Source of the DNA: Bradyrhizobium sp. SSBR45G
Lineage (GTDB): Bacteria > Pseudomonadota > Alphaproteobacteria > Rhizobiales > Xanthobacteraceae
Direction of reading: 5' to 3'
Assembly: GCF_030159255.1 (NCBI RefSeq)
Contig: NZ_BSCT01000020.1
Span: 83,704-147,703 of the forward strand
DNA length: 64,000 bases
Shown: positions 35,194 through 44,038 of the stretch, piece after piece
Layout of the letters: each line of letters opens with the position of its first letter
Position numbering within the stretch: position 1 is the first letter of the stretch
The notes under the pieces: model-generated
Told to the model about the DNA's origin: nothing
What the model saw: only the letters and a program-made list of their open reading frames with translations
Database searches by the model: none
Position numbers and translations under genes: made by a program

Positions 35194-36183
35194 TTATCTG
35201 CCGATGCGACGTTCGACCAAGGCGATCTGCTGCTGCAGGAAATCGACGAAGGCGATGCCCTGCGCCGCGAGCGCCTTCGGGTACAGCGAGGCCGCGGTCA
35301 GCCCCGGCAGGGTATTGGTCTCGAGATAGACCGGGCCATCGGCGGAGACGATGAAGTCGGTGCGCGAATAGCCGCCGCAGGACAGCGCGCGATGCGCCTT
35401 GATCGCCTCGGCCTGCAGCGCTGCCGTCACCTCCGGACTGAAGCGTCCCGGACAGATCTCCTTCGTCGCTGTGGCGAGGTACTTCGCGAAATAGTTGAAG
35501 GCGCCATCGGCGGGCAGGATCTCGATCGGCGGCAGCGCGATCAGCGAGCCATCGGCCTGTTCGAGCACGCCGCAGGTCGCCTCCGTCCCCGTGACGAAGG
35601 GCTCGATCAGATACGCCTCGGTGGCGGCGGCCGCCTTGACGGCGACGAGGTCCTGGCTGGCGTTGACGAAGATCAGGCCGAAGCTGGAGCCGTCCTTGAC
35701 CGGCTTGGCGATCAGCCGGCCGTAGCGCGCGAGCGCAGCTTCGGCATCATCCAGCGCGACGCCCTCAGCCGCGGTCACGCCGCCGAGCACGGCGAAACGC
35801 TTGGCCGCCACCTTGTCGAAGGCGAGGTGCGAGGCCGCCGAGCCGGATCCGGTGAAGGGGACGCCGCGAAGCTCGCACATCAGTTGCAGCTCGCCGTTCT
35901 CCGCCCGGCCGCCATGCAGTCCGAGCACCAGAACCCGGTCCTCGGCCCTGGCAAGATCGAGCGCCTCGGCGAGAGTCCCGATCCCAGTGCCATCGGCGGT
36001 GAACGGCTCCTCGAACGGCTTGGCATGGGCGACCAGCGCCTTGCCGCTCGCCTGATGCACGGTGTCGTCGGCCTCCCAGAACCACAGCTCCGCCTCGGGC
36101 AGCGCCGCATGCAACGCCTTGGCGGTCGCGACTGAAACGAGGCGCTCCTTGTTGGAGCCGCCAAACAGAATCGTAGTGCGCAT
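35194..36183 (-). CDS. ddl: D-alanine--D-alanine ligase (divergent)
   Basis: 329 residues from the ATG at 36183 (MRTTILFGGSNKERLVSVAT). ATP-grasp enzyme making the D-Ala-D-Ala end of the peptidoglycan stem. The N-terminal Ddl motif is altered (GGSNKERLVS rather than GG.SxEREVS) but keeps the key Glu and Ser. LGLHGGRAENGELQ matches the LHG..GEDG block with E-N for E-D. KPVKDGSSFGL, AKYLATATKEICPGRFS and NTLPGLTAASLYPK are the ATP and substrate loops. Its position between murB and ftsQ supports the call. It may be divergent in this lineage generally. Confidence 0.88.
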   Translation of the reverse strand: MRTTILFGGSNKERLVSVATAKALHAALPEAELWFWEADDTVHQASGKALVAHAKPFEEPFTADGTGIGTLAEALDLARAEDRVLVLGLHGGRAENGELQLMCELRGVPFTGSGSAASHLAFDKVAAKRFAVLGGVTAAEGVALDDAEAALARYGRLIAKPVKDGSSFGLIFVNASQDLVAVKAAAATEAYLIEPFVTGTEATCGVLEQADGSLIALPPIEILPADGAFNYFAKYLATATKEICPGRFSPEVTAALQAEAIKAHRALSCGGYSRTDFIVSADGPVYLETNTLPGLTAASLYPKALAAQGIAFVDFLQQQIALVERRIGR

Positions 36184-36232
36184 CAATGTCTTCTCGGTTG
36201 ATCTCACGAATGCGGTCGCGACGGCGCCGACG

Positions 36233-37177
36233 TCACTTGAGCAGGCGCGCCGATTCGCTCGCCTTGATTCCAATGCGCTTGATTTCCCACTGCAGCTCGA
36301 TGCCCGAATTTGCCTTGACCCGCTCGCGCACGGTCTCGCCGAGCGTCTCGATGTCCTCGGCGGTGGCGCTGCCGGTGTTGATCAGGAAGTTGCAGTGCAT
36401 CTCGGAGACCTGAGCGCCGCCGATTTTGAGACCGCGGCAGCCGGCGGCATCGACGAGCTTCCAGGCGGAATGCCCCGGCGGATTCTTGAAGGTCGAGCCG
36501 CCGGTCTTCTCGCGGATCGGCTGGGCGGTCTCGCGATGCGCCTGCACCTCGGCCATGCGCGCCCGGATCGCCTCCGGCGCGGACGGCATCCCTCGAAAGC
36601 GCGCCCCGGTGAAGATCAGCGCGGGATCGGCGCCGCTCGCGCGATAGGTGAACTTCATGTCGGCATTGGTGAAGTGATGCGTCTCGCCCTGGCGGTCGAT
36701 CGCGGTCGCCTCGATCAGGATGTCCTTGGTCTCGCCGCCATTGGCGCCGGCATTCATGCGCAATGCGCCGCCGATGGTGCCGGGGATGCCGAACAGGAAC
36801 TCGAGGCCCGCAAGGTTCGCGGCGGCCGCGACCTCGGCGACGCGCTTGTCGAGCGCGGCGGTGCCGGCGGTGACGATGTCACCTTCTGCCTTGGCCTCGC
36901 CGAAGGCACGCGGTGCCAGCCGGATCACCACGCCCGACACGCCGCCGTCGCGCACGATCATGTTCGAGCCGACGCCGATGACATGGATCGGCAGCTCAAG
37001 CGGAAGGTGCTTCAGAAAGTAGGCGAGGTCATCGGCATCCGCGGGCGTGAACAGCACCTGCGCCGGTCCGCCGACGCGAAACCAGGTGAGCGGCGCGAGG
37101 CTCTCATTGGCGAGCAGCCGCCCGCGCAACTCCGGCATCGCGGCTTTGAGATCGGACGTGATGTCGGGGAAGCTCAC
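36233..37177 (-). CDS. murB: UDP-N-acetylenolpyruvoylglucosamine reductase
   Basis: 314 residues from the GTG at 37177, which has GGGGTAGGG upstream and lies four bases after the murC stop; the longer frame that includes murC antisense-type sequence is not credible. FAD-binding domain: TWFRVGGPAQVL (31-42), VIGVGSNMIVRDGG, FLFGIPGTIGGALRMNAGA. Catalytic Ser228 in KTGGSTFKNPPG; C-terminal SEMHCNFLINTGSAT. Reduces the enolpyruvyl group with NADPH in the cytoplasm to give UDP-MurNAc. Confidence 0.96.
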   Translation of the reverse strand: MSFPDITSDLKAAMPELRGRLLANESLAPLTWFRVGGPAQVLFTPADADDLAYFLKHLPLELPIHVIGVGSNMIVRDGGVSGVVIRLAPRAFGEAKAEGDIVTAGTAALDKRVAEVAAAANLAGLEFLFGIPGTIGGALRMNAGANGGETKDILIEATAIDRQGETHHFTNADMKFTYRASGADPALIFTGARFRGMPSAPEAIRARMAEVQAHRETAQPIREKTGGSTFKNPPGHSAWKLVDAAGCRGLKIGGAQVSEMHCNFLINTGSATAEDIETLGETVRERVKANSGIELQWEIKRIGIKASESARLLK

Positions 37178-37181
37178 CGCC

Positions 37182-38585
37182 CTACCCCAGCGCCTTGAGC
37201 TCGTTCGGCAGTGCATAAGCCCATTGCGTGATGTTGCCGGCGCCGAGGCACACGACGAGGTCACCGGGCTTGGCGAGATCCTTGACGATACCGGCGAGGT
37301 CGGCGGCCTTCGGCAGCGGCACCACGTTGCGATGGCCGTGGGCGCGCAGGCCAAGCACGAAATGATCGCGGTCGATGCCCTCGATCGGCGCCTCGCCGGC
37401 CGGATAGACGTCGGCGACGATGACCGCATCGGCATCGTTGAAGCAGGTGCAGAACTCCTCGAACAGCGACTGCAGGCGGGTGTAGCGATGCGGCTGGACC
37501 ACGGCGACGACCTTGCCGTTGGTGGATTCGCGCGCCGCCTTCAGCACCGCCGCGATCTCCACGGGGTGATGACCGTAATCGTCGATGACTGTGACGCCGT
37601 TCCACTCGCCGGTGCGGGTGAAGCGACGCTTGACGCCGCCGAAGCTCGCGATCGCCTTGCGGATCGCCTCGTCGGACAGGCCGAGCTCGCGCGCCACGGC
37701 AATCGCGGCCGTTGCATTCGAGGCGTTGTGCCGGCCGGGCATCGGCAGCGCGATGTCGGCAATCTCGTGCGTCGCGCCGCTCTTGCGGTCGCGGAACACG
37801 ACCTTGAAGCTGGAGCCGCCGCCCATCGGCGTCAGATCGACGAGGCGGACATCGGCCTGCGGGTTGACGCCGTAGGTGATGATGCGGCGATCCTCGATCT
37901 TGCCGACCAGCGCCTGAACCACCGGATGATCGATGCACATTACGGCAAAGCCGTAGAACGGCACGTTCTCGACGAAGGCGCGGAAGGCGTCCTGCACGGC
38001 GTCGAAGGTCTTGAAGTGATCGAGATGCTCGGGATCGACATTGGTGACGATCGCGACGTCCGCCGGCAGCTTCAGGAAGGTGCCGTCGCTCTCGTCGGCC
38101 TCGACCACCATCCACTCGCCGCCGCCGAGCCGCGCATTGGTGCCATAGGCATTGATGATGCCGCCATTGATGACGGTCGGATCGAGCCCGCCGGCGTCGA
38201 GCAGCGCCGCCACCATCGAGGTCGTCGTGGTCTTGCCATGGGTGCCGGCAATGGCGACGCAGCTCTTCAGCCGCATCAGCTCGGCCAGCATCTCGGCCCG
38301 GCGCACCACGGGGATGCGCTGGGCGCGCGCCGCCATCAGTTCGGGATTGTCGCGCTTGATCGCGGTCGAGACCACGACGACGTCCGCACCCGCCACGTTC
38401 TCGGCCTTGTGGCCGACGCTGACGGTGATGCCCTTCTCGCGCAGCCGCGCGACATTGGCGTTGTCGGAGGCGTCGGAGCCCTGCACCGTGTAGCCGAGAT
38501 TGCACAGCACCTCGGCGATGCCGCTCATGCCGATGCCGCCGATCCCGACGAAGTGGATGGGTCCGATCTCGCGCGGCAGTCTCAT
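37182..38585 (-). CDS. murC: UDP-N-acetylmuramate--L-alanine ligase
   Basis: 467 residues. N-terminal Rossmann domain HFVGIGGIGMSGIAEVL (11-27). P-loop AIAGTHGKTTTTSMVAALL near 111-129. Central-domain FKTFDAVQDAF and the FGGVKRRFTRTGEW block typical of MurC; C-terminal DDYGHHPVEIAAVL with the conserved HHP. Adds L-Ala to UDP-MurNAc in the cytoplasm. Upstream is not murG but the carbonic-anhydrase gene on the other strand, so murC must begin a new transcription unit from within 38586-38943. Confidence 0.97.
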   Translation of the reverse strand: MRLPREIGPIHFVGIGGIGMSGIAEVLCNLGYTVQGSDASDNANVARLREKGITVSVGHKAENVAGADVVVVSTAIKRDNPELMAARAQRIPVVRRAEMLAELMRLKSCVAIAGTHGKTTTTSMVAALLDAGGLDPTVINGGIINAYGTNARLGGGEWMVVEADESDGTFLKLPADVAIVTNVDPEHLDHFKTFDAVQDAFRAFVENVPFYGFAVMCIDHPVVQALVGKIEDRRIITYGVNPQADVRLVDLTPMGGGSSFKVVFRDRKSGATHEIADIALPMPGRHNASNATAAIAVARELGLSDEAIRKAIASFGGVKRRFTRTGEWNGVTVIDDYGHHPVEIAAVLKAARESTNGKVVAVVQPHRYTRLQSLFEEFCTCFNDADAVIVADVYPAGEAPIEGIDRDHFVLGLRAHGHRNVVPLPKAADLAGIVKDLAKPGDLVVCLGAGNITQWAYALPNELKALG

Positions 38586-38943
38586 GGGGCGTCTCGTCTC
38601 AAGGGTTCCGGCGCCCCACGGGAGGGACGCAACCGCGAATCATCTGCCCTTCTTGCAAGACATGACCCAGCTGGACAAGTCCGCCGGGGCGGTCAATCTC
38701 GCCAAATTCGCAGGCTCCCGCCCGATTTTGGCCATTTTTGCGGCATGGTCGCCGGCCGGTGGCAAGCCCCCTTTCCCATGCGAGCGCGACCTTCAGACAT
38801 CGTTAAGCGCGATCTCACGCCGGTCCGTCTCAACAGGATACCTGCAATTTTTGCGCGCTTGCTGCGTCAGTTCGCGTGGCATGAATAGTTGCGATTGGCG
38901 TGCTGAACGCAAATAATACAACCTTTAATGGAGAAATTGGCCA
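38586..38943. other. Divergent intergenic region murC / carbonic anhydrase
   Basis: 358 bases between diverging genes. It must carry the murC-murB-ddl promoter on the minus strand and the carbonic anhydrase promoter on the plus strand. The right end is AT-rich. The left 200 bases show no recognisable motif. Confidence 0.5.
38889..38917 (+). promoter_or_regulatory. Putative sigma-70-type promoter of the carbonic anhydrase gene
   Basis: TTGCGA at 38889-38894 and AATAAT at 38912-38917 with a 17-base spacer, 27 bases before the ATG, with GGAG at 38930-38933 as ribosome site. Read by eye only. Confidence 0.4.
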
Positions 38944-39690
38944 ATGTGCTCGCTGTGTGAAACGCAATCCCGCTCATTGTCCCGCCGTCGGCTGCTCGGC
39001 GGCGGCGCTGTGCTGGCTGCCGCGGTGCTCGGCGCGCTTCCGGCCGTGGCCAAGGACGCCAAGGGCGCCAAGCCGACAGGCGATATCGCGACGCCGCCCA
39101 ACGCGATCTCCCCGGATGACGCGATGAAGCGCATCGTCGAAGGCAACGCGCGCTACGTCTCCGGCAACCTCGACAACAAGGATTTCTCTGCCGGCCGAGC
39201 GGCGCGCGCTGCGGCCCAGTACCCGATCGCCGCGATCGTCAGCTGCGCCGATGCCCGGGTCGCGCCGGAGCTGGTGTTCGATCAGGCGCCCGGAGAGCTG
39301 TTCGTGGTCCGCGTCGCCGGCAATTTCGTCAACGACGATGGACTCGCCAGCCTCGAATATGGCGTCAAGTTCCTCGGCACGCCGCTCGTGCTGGTGCTCG
39401 GCCACAGCGGCTGCGGCGCCATCGATGCCACGATCAAGGTGCTGAAGGACGGCACCAAGCTGCCGGGTCACCTCCCCGCATTGATCAATGCGCTCAAACC
39501 CGGCGTCGAGGCGGCGATCGCAAAGAAGCCTCAGGATCTGCTGGCCGAAGCGACGGCAGAGAACGTACGTAGCAACGTCCGGCGCCTGTCGAGCGCCAAG
39601 CCGATCATCGGCCGCATGGTTGCCGACGGCAAGGTCAAGATCGTCGGCGGTATCTATGACATCGGCTCCGGGCGGGTCACGATGATCTGA
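38944..39690 (+). CDS. Beta-class carbonic anhydrase with Tat signal
   Basis: 248 residues. A twin-arginine-type leader (SLSRRRLLGGGAVLAAAVLG, cleavage near VAKD) implies export of the folded, metal-loaded enzyme to the periplasm. The beta-CA zinc ligands are C101 in VSCADARV, H154 and C157 in GHSGCGA, with the D103-R105 dyad. It interconverts CO2 and bicarbonate. Unusually, it lies inside the dcw cluster between murG and murC, on the opposite strand, and converges with the wHTH gene with four bases between stops. Confidence 0.92.
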   Translation: MCSLCETQSRSLSRRRLLGGGAVLAAAVLGALPAVAKDAKGAKPTGDIATPPNAISPDDAMKRIVEGNARYVSGNLDNKDFSAGRAARAAAQYPIAAIVSCADARVAPELVFDQAPGELFVVRVAGNFVNDDGLASLEYGVKFLGTPLVLVLGHSGCGAIDATIKVLKDGTKLPGHLPALINALKPGVEAAIAKKPQDLLAEATAENVRSNVRRLSSAKPIIGRMVADGKVKIVGGIYDIGSGRVTMI

Positions 39691-39694
39691 CTCA

Positions 39695-40555
39695 TCACGT
39701 CGGCCGCAGCGCGCGATCAGCACGCGCGGCTGCGGCCGCGAGCCAGGTCACCTGATGGCAGCACCAGGCCTCCACCGACGCCACGAAATCCGGCACCAGC
39801 GTCAGGCGCCGGCGTCCGTCGTCGAAGCGCAGCAGTCCGCGCTCCTCCATTGCCGTCAGCAGATTGCGGATGTGGGACCGCGAGACGCCCAGCGACGTCG
39901 CAAGCTCCGCCGTGGACACGTCGACGGCGTGGCGCCCGGCGGCGGAGCGGGCGACAAGCGTCAGCGCCAGATGGATGCCGCTATCATGCTCGTCGGTCCA
40001 GGCCAGATCCGGAAATCCCGTCAGCGGCCGGTTGTCGCGACAGAGCCAGGTCGCGCATTGCCGGATCGACTCAACGTAGAAGCGCTGGTCATTCCGCAGC
40101 CGGAAGCCCAATCCGTCGGCCTCGGTCAATCGGGCATGACAATCCAGATGCAGAGCAAGCCAGCCTCGTAGACCCTCGAGGATGACGGGCCCCGGCACGA
40201 GATAGCGAATCCGGCCATCTTCGGGATCGCGCTCGACGGTCACCAGCGACAGCCCGCGCAGCACCGCGACGAAGGCCGCCATCTGCCGCGGCCCCGGCAG
40301 CCGCAGCTGCAGACGTGTCAGGGTCGGCCGCTCGACCGGCTGGCGCGCCGACATATGCATCATCACGATATGCGCAACGATTTCCGTCGGGGCGCGCTGG
40401 CCGAACAGCTTGATCATCAGACGCTGGCCGCGCAGCGGCGCAATCAGCTGGTCGCAGAATCCGACGAATACGGGCACGAAGGACGGATGGTCGCGCAGCC
40501 GCATCGGGTGATCGTCCACCGCGATAGCGCGGGCCTCGGTGCTCCAATTCGTCAT
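39695..40555 (-). CDS. Helix-turn-helix protein with two predicted winged-helix regions, unknown role
   Basis: 286 residues, no signal or membrane segment. The C-terminal part is a clear wHTH: VSTAELATSLGVSRSHIRNLLTAMEERGLLRFDD with a following beta-wing RRRLTLVPDF. A weaker second candidate wHTH lies at about 55-125 (LPGPRQMAAFVAVLRGLSLV, then VERDPEDGRIRYLV). That resembles MarR/GntR-like tandem regulators. It starts 22 bases after murG's stop, same strand, so it could be read from the murG transcript. No ribosome site is obvious at 40555. Target genes unknown; the convergent carbonic anhydrase or the dcw genes are candidates only by position. Confidence 0.68.
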   Translation of the reverse strand: MTNWSTEARAIAVDDHPMRLRDHPSFVPVFVGFCDQLIAPLRGQRLMIKLFGQRAPTEIVAHIVMMHMSARQPVERPTLTRLQLRLPGPRQMAAFVAVLRGLSLVTVERDPEDGRIRYLVPGPVILEGLRGWLALHLDCHARLTEADGLGFRLRNDQRFYVESIRQCATWLCRDNRPLTGFPDLAWTDEHDSGIHLALTLVARSAAGRHAVDVSTAELATSLGVSRSHIRNLLTAMEERGLLRFDDGRRRLTLVPDFVASVEAWCCHQVTWLAAAAARADRALRPT

Positions 40556-40576
40556 GGGGTCATCGCGCCCGGCCGA

Positions 40577-41680
40577 TCAGAGCCCCGCCGTCCTGATCAC
40601 GAGATCGGCCAGCCGCTCGGCGGCATCGAGCCGGCCGGCGGCGCGCGCGGCCTCGGCCATGGCAGCGAGCCGGGACGGCTCGGCGGCGAACGCAGAAATC
40701 TCGGACGCCAGCCGGGCGGAGGTGAATTCGCTTTGCACGATCCGGATCGCCGCGTTGGCCTCCGACAGCACGCCGGCATTGGCGAACTGGTCCTGATCGA
40801 TGGCACCGGGCAGCGGCACCAGGATCGAAGGCCGGCCGATCGCGGCCAGTTCGGCCACGGTGCCGGCGCCGGAGCGCGAGATCACGAGATGATTGGCCGC
40901 GAGCCGCGCCGGCAGGTCGGTGAAGAACGGCTGCAGCTCGGCGTTGATCTTGAGCCGGTCATAGATCGCGCGCACCCGCGCCATGTCCTCCTGGCGAACC
41001 TGCTGGGTCAGCACCAGCCGGCTCCACAAAGCGGGCTCCAGCCGCTCGATCGCGCCGGGCACGATGTCGCTCATGACGCGCGCGCCCTGGCTGCCGCCCA
41101 CCACGAGCAGCCGCAGCGGGCCGGCAGTCTCCGGCGCGACATAGGGAACGGCCGCGGCTTCGAGAATGGCGGGACGCATCGGCGTGCCGACCGTGGTGGT
41201 CTTGGCCGACAGCGCGGGATCGCGGTCGAGCACGCCGGGCAGCGAGGTCGCGATCGCCTTCACATGCGACGACAGGAAACGATTGGCGCGGCCGAGCACG
41301 GCATTGGCGTCATGGATCAGGCTGGGCACGCCGGCAAGCCGCGCCGCCAGAAGCGGCGGCACGGTCGGATAGCCGCCGAAGCCGATCACGGCCGCGGGCT
41401 TCAGCCGCCGCATCAAATTGAACGCAGCCACGGTGCCGGTCCCGAGCAGCAGCGCGGTGCGCGCGAGCGCCACCGGCGATCGGCTGCGCACCGTCTCGCT
41501 CGGCACCACGTCGATCATGTCCTTGGTGAACAGGCCGCTGTAGCGCAGCGCGCGGGCGTCGGTGACGAGACGGACGCGATAGCCGCGCTTGATCAGCTCG
41601 ACGCCGAGCGCTTCGGCCGGAAACAGATGGCCGCCGGTGCCGCCGGCGGCCAGAAGGATGAGGGGCGCAGATGAGGTCAT
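40577..41680 (-). CDS. murG: UDP-GlcNAc:undecaprenyl-PP-MurNAc-pentapeptide GlcNAc transferase
   Basis: 367 residues from the ATG at 41680. GT28 glycosyltransferase at the inner face of the membrane that makes lipid II. N-terminal glycine loop LLAAGGTGGHLFPAEALG (9-26), IGFGGYPTVPPLLAA, second loop VVGGSQGARVMSD, and the UDP-GlcNAc motif SRSGAGTVAELAAIGRPSIL followed by LPGAIDQDQFANA. Normal length. It is 68 bases after ftsW. Confidence 0.97.
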   Translation of the reverse strand: MTSSAPLILLAAGGTGGHLFPAEALGVELIKRGYRVRLVTDARALRYSGLFTKDMIDVVPSETVRSRSPVALARTALLLGTGTVAAFNLMRRLKPAAVIGFGGYPTVPPLLAARLAGVPSLIHDANAVLGRANRFLSSHVKAIATSLPGVLDRDPALSAKTTTVGTPMRPAILEAAAVPYVAPETAGPLRLLVVGGSQGARVMSDIVPGAIERLEPALWSRLVLTQQVRQEDMARVRAIYDRLKINAELQPFFTDLPARLAANHLVISRSGAGTVAELAAIGRPSILVPLPGAIDQDQFANAGVLSEANAAIRIVQSEFTSARLASEISAFAAEPSRLAAMAEAARAAGRLDAAERLADLVIRTAGL

Positions 41681-41748
41681 GCGCTGATGTTTACAGGCAA
41701 TATGTCGGCATTGCGAGCGGGCGTCCGAGGATCGGGAATTGTGCGACG

Positions 41749-42900
41749 CTACGCGTAGTTGCGCATGGCGCCGGCGGCGTCGGTTGCCTCGACCTCCATG
41801 CGCGGCCGCTGCCGCGTCAACGCCAGCATCATGCCGACGCCATAGGCGAGCGACACGATCGACGAACCGCCATAGGAGACGAACGGCAAGGTCATGCCCT
41901 TGGCCGGGATCAGCTGCAGATTGACCGAGATATTGATGGCCGCCTGGATGCCGAACAGGATCGCGAGGCCCGAGGCCGCGAAGCGCGCGAACCCGTCCTC
42001 GGTCGCATAGGCGCGCGACAGGGTGCGGATCACGATGAAGGCGAACAGCGTGACCAGTGCCAGACAGAGGATGATGCCGAACTCTTCCGCGGCGACCGCG
42101 AACACGAAGTCGGTGTGGCTGTCCGGCAGGCTGCGCTTGGCGATGCCCTCGCCCGGCCCGAGGCCGAACCAGCCGCCGTTGGAGAACGCCTCCATCGCGG
42201 TGTCGACCTGGAAGGTGTCGCCCGACGCCGGATTCATGAAGCGCTTGATACGGCCGGCGACGTGCGGAACCAGCAGATAGGCACCGAACAGGCCGGCGGC
42301 TGCAGCACCCGCGAGGCCCGCCACCCAGATCATGCGCATGCCGGCGATGAAGAACAGCGAGCCCCAGACCATCAGGATCAGCATGGTCTGGCCGAAATCC
42401 GGCTCCATGATCAGAAGCGAGACGAGCATCAGGAGCAACGTCAGCGCCATCGTGGTCGCCGGCATGTCGGGCCGGCGCGCGGATTCGGAGAACAGCCAGG
42501 CCGCAACCACGACGAAGGCCGGCTTGGCCGCTTCCGAGGCCTGGATGTTGACCCCGATCAGCGTGATCCAGCGGCGCGAGCCTTTGACCTCCGGGCCGAT
42601 CGCCAGTGTCAGCACGATCAGCACGATGGCGATCGCGAACACCACCAGCGCACTGCGCCGGATCTGGCGCGGCGACAGGAAGGAGACCCCGATCAGCACG
42701 ATGAAGGAGGGCAGCAGGAACAGGACGTGGCGGTTGAAGAAGTGAAAGGGATCGAGTCCGATCCGCGTCGCCACCGGCGGGCTGGCCGCCAGCGACAGGA
42801 TCACCCCGCACAGCATCAGGGCGAGGATGGAGCCGAGCAGCGGCTTGTCGACCGTCCACCACCAGTCGGACAGCGGATTGCGTTCTTCACGGGAGAGCAT
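41749..42900 (-). CDS. ftsW: SEDS-family septal peptidoglycan glycosyltransferase FtsW
   Basis: 383 residues, about ten transmembrane helices. Family signatures: PLLGSILALMLCGVI in helix 1, the periplasmic loop HTDFVFAVAAEEFGII, and the C-terminal NISVNLQLIPAKGMTLPFVS followed by YGGSS. FtsW polymerises lipid II at the septum with FtsI. The first residues (MLSREERNPLSDWWW) are typical of alphaproteobacterial FtsW. The gene starts 89 bases after the AbiEii-like gene, so if the cluster has one transcript it must pass through that module. Confidence 0.96.
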   Translation of the reverse strand: MLSREERNPLSDWWWTVDKPLLGSILALMLCGVILSLAASPPVATRIGLDPFHFFNRHVLFLLPSFIVLIGVSFLSPRQIRRSALVVFAIAIVLIVLTLAIGPEVKGSRRWITLIGVNIQASEAAKPAFVVVAAWLFSESARRPDMPATTMALTLLLMLVSLLIMEPDFGQTMLILMVWGSLFFIAGMRMIWVAGLAGAAAAGLFGAYLLVPHVAGRIKRFMNPASGDTFQVDTAMEAFSNGGWFGLGPGEGIAKRSLPDSHTDFVFAVAAEEFGIILCLALVTLFAFIVIRTLSRAYATEDGFARFAASGLAILFGIQAAINISVNLQLIPAKGMTLPFVSYGGSSIVSLAYGVGMMLALTRQRPRMEVEATDAAGAMRNYA

Positions 42901-42989
42901 CGGGCGTCCACCTGAGGCCTTAAGGAATCAGCCCATTGGCGCCCAGGATGGTTATCGAAGGGTTAAGAGAATTGCTGGCCTTAGGGCAA

Positions 42990-43679
42990 TCACGGCCGCG
43001 AGCCAACCGACCCATGTGACTTGGGCAACAAGCCAGTGTGCAGCATCACTTGGCCGATCTTGCTCACCCCATCCCGGGCCCGACACAAGACGTCACGATC
43101 GCCTTGTGAGAGGGAAGGCAGGTCACCATCCTTGAAGAAGCCTAGTGCCTTCAGTGGCAGGGCTGCATCGCTCTTGAACATCTTCGCAAAGCCGCCGAGA
43201 GATCGCTCCAGGGATACGCCTGCGAGCAACATCGCAGCGATGTCTCGATAATCCTTCGCTTCGGCGCGATCGAGGATCGCTTTCAATTTGGTGGCAAGAA
43301 GATCCTCAAGCGAGGCAACGAGGAGGACCCCGTCCCTCGTTGGTAAGGGATCATTGATCCGCCCCAAGGCCAGACCGCCGAAGAAGGAGACTTTCACGTG
43401 ACCGGCCGGCGCAACGGCGTCGACAACGAGGGAGTTGATGTCCTCTTGGAGAGGTCGCGCATTCTGAATGAACCCAAAGGCCGATGAAATTTTCGCCTTG
43501 TTCAGAGGCGCAGCATTGAAGAAGTCGAAATCGACCGACGTTCTGTGACCGAGGTGCAGAGCGACAGCCGTTCCCCCGTAGAGGACGAAGCCTTGCTCCC
43601 GAGCCGGAGCCAGTTGAGGCCAGAGCTGCTTCTGAGCGGCGGGTAATACCCCGATATGCGGCTCAAACGGCGCCGACAT
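42990..43679 (-). CDS. AbiEii/AbiGii-type nucleotidyltransferase, putative toxin
   Basis: 229 residues. DNA polymerase beta-like nucleotidyltransferase core: FVLYGGTAVALHLGHRTSVD then DFF, where GG(T) at 35-37 and D50/D52 form the triphosphate and metal site. A downstream lysine-rich helix ATKLKAILDRAEAKDYRD matches the K...R...KD.(Y/L)D motif of the AbiEii family. In AbiE systems this enzyme is the growth-arresting component of a type IV toxin-antitoxin module with phage-defence activity. The start overlaps the preceding gene by 17 bases. Local base composition looks less GC-rich than the mur genes. Located between murD and ftsW. Confidence 0.82.
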   Translation of the reverse strand: MSAPFEPHIGVLPAAQKQLWPQLAPAREQGFVLYGGTAVALHLGHRTSVDFDFFNAAPLNKAKISSAFGFIQNARPLQEDINSLVVDAVAPAGHVKVSFFGGLALGRINDPLPTRDGVLLVASLEDLLATKLKAILDRAEAKDYRDIAAMLLAGVSLERSLGGFAKMFKSDAALPLKALGFFKDGDLPSLSQGDRDVLCRARDGVSKIGQVMLHTGLLPKSHGSVGSRP

Positions 43680-43989
43680 CGAACGACCTCGCCGGCGCCT
43701 CTGGAGGAATGGCCCGCCCGGTCGCGCGCATCAGGCGGCCACGCCAAAACTCCCATGAGCGGGCGTCGATCCAGCCCGGCTGCGCGCTGACCATGACATC
43801 GGCGAGCACGTCGGGACCCAGCTCCGTTTCGAGTTTAACGATCTCGTCGAAGCCGGCAAAGCTCATTGCTTGCGCGAGAATCCGCTCAGGCGAACGGGGA
43901 TGTGATCCCACCGGCTCCCACCAAAAGAAGCGCCGTTCGAGATCGGACAGCAGGTCTTTGGAAACGAGCAGTTCCGCCTGACTTTCCAT
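43663..43989 (-). CDS. Small partner protein of the AbiEii-like nucleotidyltransferase (putative antitoxin)
   Basis: 108 residues, no signal or membrane segment. Visible blocks: ERRFFWWEPVGSHPRSPERI, LAQAMSFAGFDEIVKLETEL, and PGWIDARSWEFWRGRLMRA. I associate this R-S-W-x-F-W block with small proteins encoded directly before AbiEii-family genes. It does not show the AbiEi winged-helix N-terminus, so it is not a classical AbiEi antitoxin. The 17-base overlap with the nucleotidyltransferase implies coupled translation and a stoichiometric relation. Antitoxin function is inference from gene order. Confidence 0.7.
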   Translation of the reverse strand: MESQAELLVSKDLLSDLERRFFWWEPVGSHPRSPERILAQAMSFAGFDEIVKLETELGPDVLADVMVSAQPGWIDARSWEFWRGRLMRATGRAIPPEAPARSFDVGAV

Positions 43990-44038
43990 GTTGTCATTCT
44001 AGCACAATCGCGGACTTCGGGCCAGCTACGAGCGTTTG

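Noticed and set aside
36233..37435. A MurB extended into the murC coding region
   Set aside because: The extra N-terminal residues are Ser/Arg/Pro-rich shadow of murC; GTG at 37177 gives normal MurB length.
40577..42862. One long frame joining murG with sequence antisense-like to ftsW
   Set aside because: Residues before MTSSAPLILLAAGGTGGH are Arg/Gly-rich shadow of ftsW. MurG normally starts at this motif, so there is no MurG fusion.
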